64,000 bases of DNA from assembly GCF_039539605.1 (NCBI RefSeq), contig NZ_BAABDL010000017.1, forward strand, positions 17,854 through 81,853. Reading direction: 5' to 3'. This DNA comes from Amphibacillus indicireducens. Lineage in GTDB: Bacteria > Bacillota > Bacilli > Bacillales > Amphibacillaceae. Position 1 is the stretch's first letter. Each line of letters starts with the position of its first letter. The notes under the pieces are model-generated. The model saw only the letters and a list, made by a program, of their open reading frames with translations, was not told the DNA's origin and ran no database searches. Positions 43,525 to 53,455 of the stretch are shown here, in pieces. The position numbers and the translations under genes were made by a program.

Positions 43525-44644
43525 CGTGATCGTCCAAGTCAATCAATAAATTTGCTAATAAGCTTGGTGTTGCTGCTTTAATATCATCGGGAACATTTTG
43601 ACCGTGAGTCAGATAACCGATCCCAATCTTCTTTTTGCTCACCAAATTTAATAGCGCACCATACGTACTTGTTTCGTCAGTTTTTGTGAAAATTAATTTC
43701 TTTAATGGAATCGATTTGAATTGATCATAAAGGGCTAGTAAATCTTGCGCTTTTGTCGTTGCTGATAAAACTAAATATGTTTCAACATCATGCTCTAGAT
43801 CAACAACCTTGCCTAACTCAGCTACGTACTTGGGATCCCGGAAATTACGTCCTGCTGTATCAACAAAAACAAGATCATACGCTTGAAATTTCAGACGAGC
43901 TTTTTGATAATCTTCCATCGTGTAGGCAATTTCTAATGGAATATCTAAAATATTTGAATATGTCTTTAATTGTTCAATCGCGGCAATCCGATATGTGTCC
44001 GTTGTAATTAAAGCAACTTTTTTTCCATCTTTAAGCATGCTTTTGGCTGCTAACTTTGCAATCGTAGTTGTTTTACCGACCCCTGTTGGGCCAACTAGGT
44101 GAATGAATTTCTGTTCAAATTGAATTGCACCACAATTTTCTCTAGTAAAGAGAGCTTCTAGCTGTTGCTTTGTTTTTTTCTTTGCTTCTTGGAACGTCAG
44201 ATCATCCGCTTGGTTCTGATCTAACGTTATTGAAATTAATTGATCAGCGACCTCTTCTTCAACTTCATGACTCATTAAATGTTCTTTGACTGATTGAAAA
44301 GCAGCAGGAAATCTTTGTTCAGTCTCATCAGCTGTTTTTTCCATCCATTTTCTCAATGAACGCAACTCTTCAATCATAATCTGTTGCTGTTTGTTTGAAT
44401 GAGTACTTTCAGGTTTTCGTATTTCAGTTACTTGCTCGACTCGTTGCTGCTTAATTGGACGTGGTTTGTTTGACTCAGGATCGATTGCTGCAACAACTTC
44501 AATATTTCTTTTTTTAAATAGCCCTAAGAAGCCGCCTGTATATACGGCTTTAGAACTTAGAATAACCGCATCCGCTCCAAACTCACTTCTTACCTTATCT
44601 AGTGCCTCTGGCATACTAGGTGCTACATATTTTTTTACCTTCAT
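43517..44644 (-). CDS. flhF: Flagellar SRP-like GTPase FlhF
   Basis: FlhF is an SRP-type GTPase placing the flagellar MS-ring. The 375-residue protein has a variable N-terminal domain (starting VKKYVAPSMPEALDKVRSE), then an N domain, and the G domain with GPTGVGKTTTIAKLAAKS near residue 182 and DTAGRNFRD near 260. Its ATG overlaps the flhA stop as ATGA. Confidence 0.95.
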   Translation of the reverse strand: MKVKKYVAPSMPEALDKVRSEFGADAVILSSKAVYTGGFLGLFKKRNIEVVAAIDPESNKPRPIKQQRVEQVTEIRKPESTHSNKQQQIMIEELRSLRKWMEKTADETEQRFPAAFQSVKEHLMSHEVEEEVADQLISITLDQNQADDLTFQEAKKKTKQQLEALFTRENCGAIQFEQKFIHLVGPTGVGKTTTIAKLAAKSMLKDGKKVALITTDTYRIAAIEQLKTYSNILDIPLEIAYTMEDYQKARLKFQAYDLVFVDTAGRNFRDPKYVAELGKVVDLEHDVETYLVLSATTKAQDLLALYDQFKSIPLKKLIFTKTDETSTYGALLNLVSKKKIGIGYLTHGQNVPDDIKAATPSLLANLLIDLDDHDV

Positions 44645-46677
44645 CCTGCTTTCACCACCCCAATACTTTGAACATCTAGATCTGGTTCTAATTCGTTATA
44701 AGATAATACAATCACATCTGGGAAAAATCGATCAAGCAATTGTTTCATATACATTCTAATGGTTGGAGAACATAAAATGATTGGGTTTTCTGACTGTAGT
44801 GAAGCTTGTTCAATTCTTTCAGTTACCGAACCAATTATTTTTTGCTGGCTTTCTGGATCAAGCGCTAAATAATTTCCATGTTCAGTTTGCTGAACATGAT
44901 CAGCAATCATTTGTTCAACCTCTCCAGCAACAGTGATGACACGAAGTGAATTTAAATCATTGGCATATTGCTTTGTAATTTGTGATGCTAATGATTGTCT
45001 TGCATATTCCCCTAATAATTCTGGATCATTCGTCATTTTCCCAAAATCAGCTAAGGTCTCAAAAATAACTGGCAAATTACGAATTGATACCTGTTCTCTT
45101 AATAATTTCGCTAATACCTTTTGAACATCACCAACACTTAATGGTTCCGGTGAAACTTCTTCGACTAAGATTGGATATGACTCCTTCAAATGGTCGATCA
45201 ATTGCTTTGTTTCCTGGCGCCCCAATAATAAATGGGCATGTTTTTTGATCACTTCAGTTATGTGTGTAGATACAACTGATGGCGGGTCAACAACAGTATA
45301 GCCAGATAATTCAGCTTCATCCTTGATGTCCTCGCTTATCCATTTAGCTGGAAGTCCAAAGGCTGGTTCAGTCGTAGCAATACCATCTATTTCATCATCT
45401 TCCATGCCAGGTGTCATCGCTAAATAATGATCAAGCATTAACTCACCACTCGCGACTTCATTGCCTTTTATCTTCAGCTGATACGCATTAGGTGGTAATT
45501 GAATGTTATCACGAATTCGAACAACTGGAATCACGACACCAAGTTCAATCGCCAATTGCCTTCTAATCATTACAATTCGATCCATCAGATCACCACCTTG
45601 ACTTGAGTCAACGAGTGGAATCAATGAATAACCAAATTCAAATTCGATTGGATCCATACTAATTAAATCAACAACATTTTCAGTTGATTCAATTTGTCTG
45701 GCAGCATCCTCATCTTCTACTTCACCTTGATCGATTATTGGTTCTTGTGTTGGACGATCAAGTACATATCCAGCGATCAATAAGACGGCTGATATTGATG
45801 TCGTTAACCAAAAATCAATTGTCGTAAAACCTAGAACAAAGATGGTACCGCCTGCGATATAAAGGAGTTTTGGATATTGTAACAATTGAGTTGATACGTC
45901 ACTACTCAAGTTTTCCTCAGAGACAGCTCTTGTCACAATAATACCAGTGGCAGTTGAAATTAATAAGGCTGGGAGTTGCGTGACAATTCCATCACCAACA
46001 GTTAATTGCATATATGTTGATAGAGCTTCGCCAATGCTCATCCCCATCTGTAGCATTCCAATAATAATCCCAAAGATAATATTAATTAATACAATAATAA
46101 TTCCTGCAATGGCATCACCTTTAATAAACTTACTCGCCCCATCCATCGCACCGTAAAAGTCTGCTTCTCGCTCAATTTTACTTCTTCGTTCTCGTGCCTG
46201 ATGTTCATTAATTAAGCCAGCATTTAAATCAGCATCAATACTCATTTGTTTACCAGGCATCGCGTCTAAAGTAAATCGTGCACCTACCTCTGATACACGC
46301 TCACTTCCTTTTGTAATAACTAAGAATTGAATAATGACCAAAATTGCAAAGATTACAAAACCAACTAATGGGTTACCACCAATAACAAATGAACCAAACG
46401 TTTCAACAACACTACCCGCATCAGCTTCTGCTAAAATTGAACGGGTTGTAGAAACGTTCAAACCTAATCTAAATAAAGTTATAATCAATAGTAATGACGG
46501 TAAAACAGAAAACTGGAGAGGTTCAGTTATATTCATTGCTACTAAAATAACAACTAATGATAAAGCAATGTTTATCAAAATAAGAATACTTAATAACCAT
46601 CCCGGTAACGGTACAATGATCATAACCATGATGACGATAACAAATAATAAAATTGATATATCTTTAAATTTAAACAT
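44641..46677 (-). CDS. flhA: Flagellar export gate protein FlhA
   Basis: FlhA is the nonameric export gate of the flagellar type III secretion system. The 678-residue protein has about eight membrane helices in the first 310 residues, including the conserved FHIPEP-type cytoplasmic loop (GARFTLDAMPGKQMSIDADL near 140-159). The C-terminal cytoplasmic domain binds export chaperones. It follows flhB by 24 bp. Confidence 0.97.
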   Translation of the reverse strand: MFKFKDISILLFVIVIMVMIIVPLPGWLLSILILINIALSLVVILVAMNITEPLQFSVLPSLLLIITLFRLGLNVSTTRSILAEADAGSVVETFGSFVIGGNPLVGFVIFAILVIIQFLVITKGSERVSEVGARFTLDAMPGKQMSIDADLNAGLINEHQARERRSKIEREADFYGAMDGASKFIKGDAIAGIIIVLINIIFGIIIGMLQMGMSIGEALSTYMQLTVGDGIVTQLPALLISTATGIIVTRAVSEENLSSDVSTQLLQYPKLLYIAGGTIFVLGFTTIDFWLTTSISAVLLIAGYVLDRPTQEPIIDQGEVEDEDAARQIESTENVVDLISMDPIEFEFGYSLIPLVDSSQGGDLMDRIVMIRRQLAIELGVVIPVVRIRDNIQLPPNAYQLKIKGNEVASGELMLDHYLAMTPGMEDDEIDGIATTEPAFGLPAKWISEDIKDEAELSGYTVVDPPSVVSTHITEVIKKHAHLLLGRQETKQLIDHLKESYPILVEEVSPEPLSVGDVQKVLAKLLREQVSIRNLPVIFETLADFGKMTNDPELLGEYARQSLASQITKQYANDLNSLRVITVAGEVEQMIADHVQQTEHGNYLALDPESQQKIIGSVTERIEQASLQSENPIILCSPTIRMYMKQLLDRFFPDVIVLSYNELEPDLDVQSIGVVKAG

Positions 46678-46701
46678 TTAACTCTCTCCTTACGAGTTAA
46701 C

Positions 46702-47784
46702 TTACGCTCTTTTTTCTACTTGATAAACGTAAGCCAACACTTCAGCTACAGCCTGATAATACGACTCATCGATCGTATGGCCGACTTCTACATTAGCATA
46801 TAATGCTCTTGCTAAAGGACGATTTTCAACAATCATCACTTGATTTTTCTCTGCAAGCTCACGGATTTTAAAAGCTACATAATCCGCTCCTTTAGCAACA
46901 ACATATGGAGCGATCGCTTTTGATTCATCATATTTTAAGGCAACCGCATAATGAGTTGGGTTCGTGATCACAACATCAGCATCTGGTACTTCACTCATCA
47001 TTCGTCGCATTGCCATTTGACGTTGATTTTCTCTGATTTTTGATTTAATTAATGGATCACCTTCAATGTTTTTATACTCTTCCTTTATTTCATGTTTTGA
47101 CATACGAAGATTTTTTTCATAATCAAAACGTTGGTATGCATAATCAAATACACCTAAAATGAGTAATGCGATAGCGGCTGATAGACCCATTCGTGTTGTT
47201 GTTGAGCCAAAAAAGGCCAGTGCACTATCTAAACCCGCTTGAGACTGCATAAATATTTCATCTTTACTACCCCAAAGTATTGAAAAAGTTACTGCACCGA
47301 CAACGCTAATTTTTAAAATTGATTTGACTAACTCAACAATTGCTCGAATCGAAAAAATTCGTTTGGCTCCTTCCAACGGATTGAGCTTGTCCAGTTTCAT
47401 TTGCAATGGTTCAGCTGTAAACAAGAAACCAATTTGAAGTAAATTCGATACAATTCCCGCAACAATTGCTACGCCTATAACAGGCGCTATTGTAATTGCC
47501 ATATAAATAATAAGATCGATAAAAATCAGATGAAGTTGGTCAATCGTCACTGTCAAATTAAGATATTCTGTGAAGACACGAGTATAAAGTCCAGTAAACC
47601 TTTCTTTCCAAAATGGACCGATCGCAATAAAAGTAATAAACATAAAAAAGAGCAAAATAGCTGTGTTTACATCTTGGCTTTTGGCAACCTGGCCTTTTTC
47701 CCGTGTGTCCTCTCGTTTTTTCGGTGTCGCTTTTTCGGTTTTCTCTCCGGAAAAAAACTGAAGGTCTAACGCTAACCATTCCAT
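46702..47784 (-). CDS. flhB: Flagellar export substrate-specificity switch FlhB
   Basis: FlhB regulates the switch from hook to filament export. The 360-residue protein has four membrane helices followed by a cytoplasmic domain with the autocleavage site NPTH (in VVITNPTHYAVALKY near residue 270). The N-terminus carries the conserved DLQFFSGEKTEKATPKKRED. Cleavage between N and P is inferred from the motif. Confidence 0.97.
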   Translation of the reverse strand: MEWLALDLQFFSGEKTEKATPKKREDTREKGQVAKSQDVNTAILLFFMFITFIAIGPFWKERFTGLYTRVFTEYLNLTVTIDQLHLIFIDLIIYMAITIAPVIGVAIVAGIVSNLLQIGFLFTAEPLQMKLDKLNPLEGAKRIFSIRAIVELVKSILKISVVGAVTFSILWGSKDEIFMQSQAGLDSALAFFGSTTTRMGLSAAIALLILGVFDYAYQRFDYEKNLRMSKHEIKEEYKNIEGDPLIKSKIRENQRQMAMRRMMSEVPDADVVITNPTHYAVALKYDESKAIAPYVVAKGADYVAFKIRELAEKNQVMIVENRPLARALYANVEVGHTIDESYYQAVAEVLAYVYQVEKRA

Positions 47785-47786
47785 GC

Positions 47787-48566
47787 TTATATTCCTCCTA
47801 GGATCCGCATAAAGCTATCCATAACTTCCAACGTATAACCAAATAGACGCTTAACGATACTTATATAAAAGATCAAATAAACACTAATCGCAATAAAAGA
47901 AACTGTAATTTTCAACGGAATACCAACGACGAACACGTTAAGTTGCGGGACTGTTCTCGCAATAATTCCTAGTGCAACATCGACTAAAAATAAACTTCCG
48001 ACAATCGGAATCGCCATTTGAAATGCAATTAAAAATATTTGACTAAACATGACAATAACAGTTGTTATGTAATTTTGACTTGAAAAGTTGATTAACTGAT
48101 CAAGTTCAACGAAATTAAAACTTGCTACAGCACCATTAATGAGTAAGTGATGTCCATCTATCGCTAAAATAAACAATAGCGCAAACGTGTAAAAATATTG
48201 ACCAATAATCGGACTTTGAGCACCAGTTTGTGGATCCATTACGTTTGCGATCGCAAAACCCATTTGAAAATCGATAAAGCCACCAGCAATTTGAACGATT
48301 GTTAAAATTAACGTTGCGACTAAACCAATAATCAAACCAACCATTACTTCTTTAAAAAGTAATAATAGATACATTAAATCAATCGATAACGCAGGAACTT
48401 CAATTGTTGACACGATGATTAGACTAATAAAAAATGCAATGCCAATTTTAAATAAATTAGGAATGTTACGATATGAAAAAATCGGAACCGTTGCAATAAA
48501 AGCCACAAGTCGTGCAAAGATCAACAAGAAAGCAGGTAAGTAATTAAAATCAATTAATGTTAACAT
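47787..48566 (-). CDS. fliR: Flagellar export gate protein FliR
   Basis: FliR is part of the FliPQR export gate in the basal body. The 259-residue protein has about six membrane helices and the conserved FQMGFAIANVMDPQTGAQSP tract near residue 100. Two bases separate it from flhB. Confidence 0.95.
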   Translation of the reverse strand: MLTLIDFNYLPAFLLIFARLVAFIATVPIFSYRNIPNLFKIGIAFFISLIIVSTIEVPALSIDLMYLLLLFKEVMVGLIIGLVATLILTIVQIAGGFIDFQMGFAIANVMDPQTGAQSPIIGQYFYTFALLFILAIDGHHLLINGAVASFNFVELDQLINFSSQNYITTVIVMFSQIFLIAFQMAIPIVGSLFLVDVALGIIARTVPQLNVFVVGIPLKITVSFIAISVYLIFYISIVKRLFGYTLEVMDSFMRILGGI

Positions 48567-48569
48567 CGA

Positions 48570-48839
48570 TTAACCTATAAACTGAGTGAGATTCTGAAAA
48601 ATGCTCATTGCAAACTGTGTCAGTTGATTTAACATCCATGGACCAAAAAAGACAATACCAACTAAAACAGCGACAATTTTCGGGATGAAAGCTAAAGTTT
48701 GCTCTTGAATTTGTGTTGTCGCCTGAAAGATACTAACTAATAGACCGACAGCTAAAGCTAGAATCAGTAATGGCCCTGCAACCATTAAAATTGTTATAAT
48801 CCCCTGCTCAGCTAATGAAATAACAGATTCTTCACTCAT
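48570..48839 (-). CDS. fliQ: Flagellar export gate protein FliQ
   Basis: FliQ is the small (89-residue) two-helix component of the FliPQR gate. It contains GLLVSIFQATTQIQEQTLAFIPK, the family signature (residues about 26-48). Three bases separate it from fliR. Confidence 0.96.
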   Translation of the reverse strand: MSEESVISLAEQGIITILMVAGPLLILALAVGLLVSIFQATTQIQEQTLAFIPKIVAVLVGIVFFGPWMLNQLTQFAMSIFQNLTQFIG

Positions 48840-48870
48840 GCTTTCAACCTCCTCATGGCTTTTTTATTCG

Positions 48871-49539
48871 CTAATGAAAACTCGATAATAATGATTCAAT
48901 GATTAAATGCCAACCATCAACTAACACAAATAATAAAATCTTAAATGGTAAAGATATCATAACTGGAGGTAACATCATCATCCCCATCGACATTAAGATA
49001 CTAGCTACCGTCATATCAATGACTAAAAACGGAATAAAGATTAAAAATCCCATTGTGAACGCGGTTTTTAATTCACTGATTGCAAATGCAGGAACGAGAG
49101 CTGTTAATGGAATATCTTCAATTGTTTCAATTGGCTCTGTATCCGTGTAATTTAAAAATAATTGTAAATCCTTTTGTCTCGTATGATTCGACATAAATTG
49201 TTTGATCGGTCCACTCGCTCGGTCATATGCCTCTTCTAAACCAATTTCATCATTCATTAATGGCGTCAACGCTTCTTGATTAATCTCTTGAAAAGTCGGT
49301 GCCATAACAAAAAATGTGATGAAAAGTGCAATCCCAATTAAAACTTGATTCGGTGGCATTTGTTGTGTTGCCAAAGAAGTTCTTGTAAATGACAAGACAA
49401 TAATTGTTCGAGTAAAGCTTGTTAACAAAATTAAAATGCCAGGTGCTAAGGAGAAAATCGTTAATAATATTAATAATTGTACGGCACTAGAGACTGTTTC
49501 TACGTCAGTACCAGAGAAAATATCAATAAACTCATTCAT
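48871..49539 (-). CDS. fliP: Flagellar export gate protein FliP
   Basis: FliP forms the core of the export gate. The 222-residue protein contains LTSFTRTIIVLSFTR near residue 40 and the C-terminal MGMMMLPPVMISLPFKILLF signature. The usual cleavable N-terminal signal is short or absent in this form, as in other Bacilli. Confidence 0.96.
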   Translation of the reverse strand: MNEFIDIFSGTDVETVSSAVQLLILLTIFSLAPGILILLTSFTRTIIVLSFTRTSLATQQMPPNQVLIGIALFITFFVMAPTFQEINQEALTPLMNDEIGLEEAYDRASGPIKQFMSNHTRQKDLQLFLNYTDTEPIETIEDIPLTALVPAFAISELKTAFTMGFLIFIPFLVIDMTVASILMSMGMMMLPPVMISLPFKILLFVLVDGWHLIIESLLSSFH

Positions 49540-49541
49540 AA

Positions 49542-50210
49542 TTATTCTTCTTCCTTAAATTTCACTCTAATTTTTTCTCTTTTATCTTTCATCGCATCAA
49601 GCTCTCCTTTGAATAAAGAGGCAAAGTCCTGATCATTAGACGCATCATCTGCTTGACCCAATTCCTCGCTAGACTGCGGTTTTCTCTTTCGGATAAAATT
49701 AAACTGTTCGATCAATGACGAGTTGATCATTGGTGTTGATTGTTGATTTTCTAATAATTGTTCTTTAACTGATTGATCGGTAATTTCAGTTAGAATTGAT
49801 ACATCATCACCGACCCCAACAAGATAAATTTTATCCCCTACCTTAACCAATTGAGCTGATTTATTCGTACCTAACGAAATACCACCTAAATTAGTTAAGA
49901 CTTTTCCTTGGTGATTAAAATTGCTTGAACGGTTAAAAAATTTTAACAATAAATAAATTAAGCCAATAATTATCACTAAGACGACAATAATTCGGATGAT
50001 TAGACCAAAAATAGTCGGTTGTTTACTCTCGCTCGATTGTGAAGGATCTGAAACAACCGCATCTTGATCCGTTGATTCCTGCTCATCTTGTTCGATCGAT
50101 TCCGTTTGATTAAAAAAATCAGAGACAGAACCATCACCTGTTTCAGCTTGAATAACGAACGGGCTAAACAAAGTCGAAAGCAATAATAAGAAAAATACGT
50201 ACTTTTTCAT
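49542..50210 (-). CDS. fliO: Flagellar biosynthesis protein FliO
   Basis: FliO (called FliZ in some Bacillus records) helps assemble the FliP ring. The 222-residue protein has an N-terminal signal-like segment (1-22), an acidic Ser/Gln-rich outer stretch, one membrane helix (about 67-88, LIIRIIVVLVIIIGLIYLLL), and a cytoplasmic FliO domain (GGISLGTNKSAQLVKVGDKI near 105). It is more divergent than its neighbours, as usual for FliO. Confidence 0.9.
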   Translation of the reverse strand: MKKYVFFLLLLSTLFSPFVIQAETGDGSVSDFFNQTESIEQDEQESTDQDAVVSDPSQSSESKQPTIFGLIIRIIVVLVIIIGLIYLLLKFFNRSSNFNHQGKVLTNLGGISLGTNKSAQLVKVGDKIYLVGVGDDVSILTEITDQSVKEQLLENQQSTPMINSSLIEQFNFIRKRKPQSSEELGQADDASNDQDFASLFKGELDAMKDKREKIRVKFKEEE

Positions 50211-50214
50211 CCAA

Positions 50215-50580
50215 TCAATCCAATGCTTTAGTTATCGCTTCAATAACTCGATCTGCTTGAAATGGTTTAACAACGAAGTCTTTCGCACCTGCTTGAATCG
50301 CATCAATTACCATCGCTTGTTGTCCCATCGCTGAACACATAATGACGATTGCATTCGGATCAAGTGCTTTAATTTCTTTTAAAGCTGTAATCCCATCTTT
50401 TTCAGGCATCGTAATGTCCATCGTCACAAGATCTGGTTTTAGCTCCTCATACTTTTCAACAGCTTGTTGACCGTCTTGTGCTTCACCAACAATTTCAAAT
50501 CCATTTTTATTTAAAATATCCTTAATCATCATTCGCATAAAAGCTGCGTCATCTACAATTAAAACTGTGTGTGCCATCAT
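50215..50580 (-). CDS. cheY: Chemotaxis response regulator CheY
   Basis: CheY-P binds the flagellar switch. The 121-residue single receiver domain has the acidic pair in VLIVDDAAFMR, the phosphorylation-site Asp in TMDITMPEKDG (about residue 55), and the KPF lysine motif near residue 106. Two ATGs (50580, 50577) follow GGAGG; the second is better spaced. It lies between fliY and fliO, as in B. subtilis. Confidence 0.96.
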   Translation of the reverse strand: MMAHTVLIVDDAAFMRMMIKDILNKNGFEIVGEAQDGQQAVEKYEELKPDLVTMDITMPEKDGITALKEIKALDPNAIVIMCSAMGQQAMVIDAIQAGAKDFVVKPFQADRVIEAITKALD

Positions 50581-50598
50581 TCTTCCTCCTAAACATTT

Positions 50599-51762
50599 TT
50601 ACTTTAAATTTTTCAATCGATCAGTTTGACTAATGATCTCTGTAACTCTAACACCAAAATTTTCATCAATAACGACAACTTCACCTTGAGCAATCAACTT
50701 ATTATTGACATGAATATCAACAGGCTCACCTGCTAGTTTATCAAGCTCTAGAATTGAACCTGATGATAGTTCAAGTATATCTTGAACCGCTCTTTTTGTT
50801 CGACCTAATTCGACAGTAACTTGCAGTGGAATATCTAACAGCATGTCCAAGTTACGTTGTTCAGTTTGTGGTAAATCGAATTGTTCAAAACTTGAAAATT
50901 GAGCATTTTGAATCGTTGCATTCGCTTGTGTCGGTTCACCAATGTTTTGTGGTTGCCTTGGTGGAGTGCTTACCATTTCACGCTCAACGGTTTGTTGACT
51001 CATTGATTTAACCTCTTTTTCCTCATGTTTTACTTCTGCCTGTGGTTCAGGCGTCGGCTCTGGCTCGGGTTCTGAAGCATTTAATAAACCATCGACCATC
51101 TCTTTAGCAAATGATGGTGGTAATAGTTGCATGATATTCGAATCAACTAAATCCCCAATGATTAATTGAAAAGAAACTTTGATTAAAATGTCATCATTAG
51201 GAATATACTGGTCACTCGAATCTTCCGACACATCCAACATAACCGTTGCTGGCGGAGAAATATCAACTCGTTTCGAAAAAATTGTTGACATACTTGTTGC
51301 AGCAGTCCCCATCATTTGATTCATTGCTTCTTGAATCGCACTCATGTAAATATCATCTAGTTCGATCTCTTGATTATGCCCTTGACCATCACCACCAAGC
51401 ATTAAATCCGCAATAACATAAGCATCATCTGATTTTAAAACGAACAAGTTATCAGCTTTAAAACCTTGTGTATATTTAACTTCAACACCGACATGTGGGA
51501 TCGGAAATTCTTTTTCAAGTTCATTTCGCTTCACAAATGTGACTGTAGGTGTTGTAATTTCAACTTTTTGATTTAATAATGTTGCAAGAGTTGTAGCAGA
51601 ACTTCCAAATGATATATTACCTATTTCTCCTAAAGCGTCTTGTTCAATTTCTGTTAAGACAGGCTGTTCTTCTTGAGGCTGATCAATTACCTCTTCCTCT
51701 GTATCATCATCCAAATTTAACAACGCATCGATTTCATCTTGTGAAAGCATACCATCATTCAT
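50599..51762 (-). CDS. fliY: Flagellar switch protein and CheY-P phosphatase FliY
   Basis: FliY is the Gram-positive FliN-type switch protein with CheY-P phosphatase activity. The 387-residue protein has an N-terminal CheY-P-binding peptide (MLSQDEIDALL), two CheC-like active half-sites (LGEIGNISFGSSATTLA near 44; IQEAMNQMMGTAATSM near 143), a Pro/Glu-rich linker (about 230-295) and a C-terminal SpoA/FliN domain (LDIPLQVTVELGRTKR near 311). It overlaps the fliM end by 8 bp. Confidence 0.95.
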   Translation of the reverse strand: MNDGMLSQDEIDALLNLDDDTEEEVIDQPQEEQPVLTEIEQDALGEIGNISFGSSATTLATLLNQKVEITTPTVTFVKRNELEKEFPIPHVGVEVKYTQGFKADNLFVLKSDDAYVIADLMLGGDGQGHNQEIELDDIYMSAIQEAMNQMMGTAATSMSTIFSKRVDISPPATVMLDVSEDSSDQYIPNDDILIKVSFQLIIGDLVDSNIMQLLPPSFAKEMVDGLLNASEPEPEPTPEPQAEVKHEEKEVKSMSQQTVEREMVSTPPRQPQNIGEPTQANATIQNAQFSSFEQFDLPQTEQRNLDMLLDIPLQVTVELGRTKRAVQDILELSSGSILELDKLAGEPVDIHVNNKLIAQGEVVVIDENFGVRVTEIISQTDRLKNLK

Positions 51763-52756
51763 CGTCTGGTGCCTCCTTCTTTATTTCTTCTAAAATTTGT
51801 ACAGCAACTTTATTTTTATTATGTCCTGGCTGGACTTTAAATAGTGTTTCACCTTGAGATTGTAAAGGTAAAGGATCATGGATTGATTGATCTAAATGGA
51901 GCACATCACCTTTTGCTAAATGTAAAAAGTCATGAATTGAAATTTTAGTTTCTCCTAACAATACATTCAAGTCTAGCACAGTTGTTTTGAGATTATCAGA
52001 TAAGTTCTGATATTCTTCCGGTTTACGATCTTTTTGTGTTTCTGTCTGCATCCAATAGTGAACAGAAAGCCTCGGCATAATCGGCTCTAATACAACATGT
52101 GGAATACAAATGTTGATCATTCCGGAACTTTCTCCAATTGTCGTGTTTAAAGAGACGACGACAACCGTCTCGTTTGGTGAAACGAGTTGTAAGAACTGAG
52201 GATTAACCTCAAATTCTTCTAAAACTGGATCAATATCTGCCACAGAAGACCAAGCTTCTCTTAGATTATCAAGAGATCGTTCAAATAAATTGGTCATAAG
52301 CGTTGATTCAATTTCTGTCAAATTATCAATTTTATTTAAACTTATCCCTTTACCACCTAAAATGCGATCAAGCATGGCATAAGCGATATTTGGATTGATT
52401 TCAAAGATAATTCGACCATCTAACGGCGCCATACTAAAGATGTTTAGTACAGTCATCGTTGGTACGGAACGAATAAATTCCTCATATGGAATTTGATCAA
52501 CTGAAGCGACAGAAATATGTACATATGTACGTAACTGTGCTGAAAAATAAGTTGTTAATAGTCGTGAATAATTTTCATTAATTCTAGAAATACTTCGAAT
52601 TTGATCTTTTGAGAAACGTAAGGCACGTTTAAAATCATAGACGCGAACCTTGCGCTCACTTTCTTCTTGTTTCAATTGATTAGCATCCATTTCACCGGAC
52701 GACAATGCTGATAATAGTGCATCAATCTCACTTTGAGACAGAACCTCATCGGCCAT
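51755..52756 (-). CDS. fliM: Flagellar motor switch protein FliM
   Basis: FliM is the C-ring switch component that binds CheY-P through its N-terminal LSQSEIDALLSAL. From MADEVLSQ the protein has 333 residues: a middle CheC-like domain (about 45-225) and a C-terminal SpoA domain (from about 245). GGAGG lies eight bases before ATG at 52756; the GTG three codons upstream overlaps that site. Confidence 0.96.
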   Translation of the reverse strand: MADEVLSQSEIDALLSALSSGEMDANQLKQEESERKVRVYDFKRALRFSKDQIRSISRINENYSRLLTTYFSAQLRTYVHISVASVDQIPYEEFIRSVPTMTVLNIFSMAPLDGRIIFEINPNIAYAMLDRILGGKGISLNKIDNLTEIESTLMTNLFERSLDNLREAWSSVADIDPVLEEFEVNPQFLQLVSPNETVVVVSLNTTIGESSGMINICIPHVVLEPIMPRLSVHYWMQTETQKDRKPEEYQNLSDNLKTTVLDLNVLLGETKISIHDFLHLAKGDVLHLDQSIHDPLPLQSQGETLFKVQPGHNKNKVAVQILEEIKKEAPDDE

Positions 52757-52784
52757 CCATTCCACCTCCTACAGAGGAGTTATA

Positions 52785-53201
52785 CTACTGTACAATTTTA
52801 CCCACGATATAGACGTCGGTAATTTCCCCTTCTTCCATTAATTTGTTCATTTCAACTTTCAATGTCTCTTCAAATTGAGCTAAATCAGATTGTAATTGAT
52901 CTGACGTCATGTTGACAGTCTCTTTAATTAAAATATTTTTAAATTGAAACTCTCTTAATTCAATCTCTGCTCGTGCATCACTGTTATTTGTGAGAATATT
53001 AAATTGCAATTGAACGTAGCGATTATCCTCCAAGTCAAGATTAATTTCTTCTGTCGTATAAGCATATTCAACTTGTTCTTCAATCGTTAGTGCTCGGTCT
53101 GGATCACTATCATCTAATAATAGGAAGACAACTCCACCGACTCCCGCTATAGCAATGACAGCGAGAATGACTAAAACAACTTTAAAGCCATTATTACTCA
53201 T
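52785..53201 (-). CDS. fliL: Flagellar basal-body-associated protein FliL
   Basis: FliL is a single-pass membrane protein around the motor stator. From MSNNGFK the protein has 138 residues, with a membrane helix at about 6-26 (VVLVILAVIAIAGVGGVVFL) and an extracytoplasmic stomatin-like FliL domain. It overlaps the swrD end by 8 bp, and AGGTG serves as its ribosome site. Confidence 0.93.
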   Translation of the reverse strand: MSNNGFKVVLVILAVIAIAGVGGVVFLLLDDSDPDRALTIEEQVEYAYTTEEINLDLEDNRYVQLQFNILTNNSDARAEIELREFQFKNILIKETVNMTSDQLQSDLAQFEETLKVEMNKLMEEGEITDVYIVGKIVQ

Positions 53202-53412
53202 TTTTATCACCTACTTTTAGTTGAAAACCAACTAAACCAATTTGTTGAAAATAATTTAAAGCTGACTCTCTAACTTCTAATTCGGTTTCTTTGACAACTA
53301 ATTTTTTGCCATTAAATAATGTGATTGTCGTATCGGGAAATGATTGAATTCGTTCAATATACATTGCATTTAAAGTAAAGGTATCTCCGTTGAAATTTGT
53401 TAATTGAATCAT
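53194..53412 (-). CDS. swrD: FlbD-family flagellar protein (SwrD)
   Basis: This 72-residue FlbD/SwrD protein begins MIQLTNFNGDTFTLNAMYIERIQSFPDTTI, the family hallmark (first 20 residues suffice for recognition). In B. subtilis SwrD raises flagellar torque. It lies between the hook gene and fliL as expected. Confidence 0.93.
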   Translation of the reverse strand: MIQLTNFNGDTFTLNAMYIERIQSFPDTTITLFNGKKLVVKETELEVRESALNYFQQIGLVGFQLKVGDKNE

Positions 53413-53455
53413 TTTTTATTAGGAGCAAGTCGTTAAACTTGCTCCACCCTCCTAA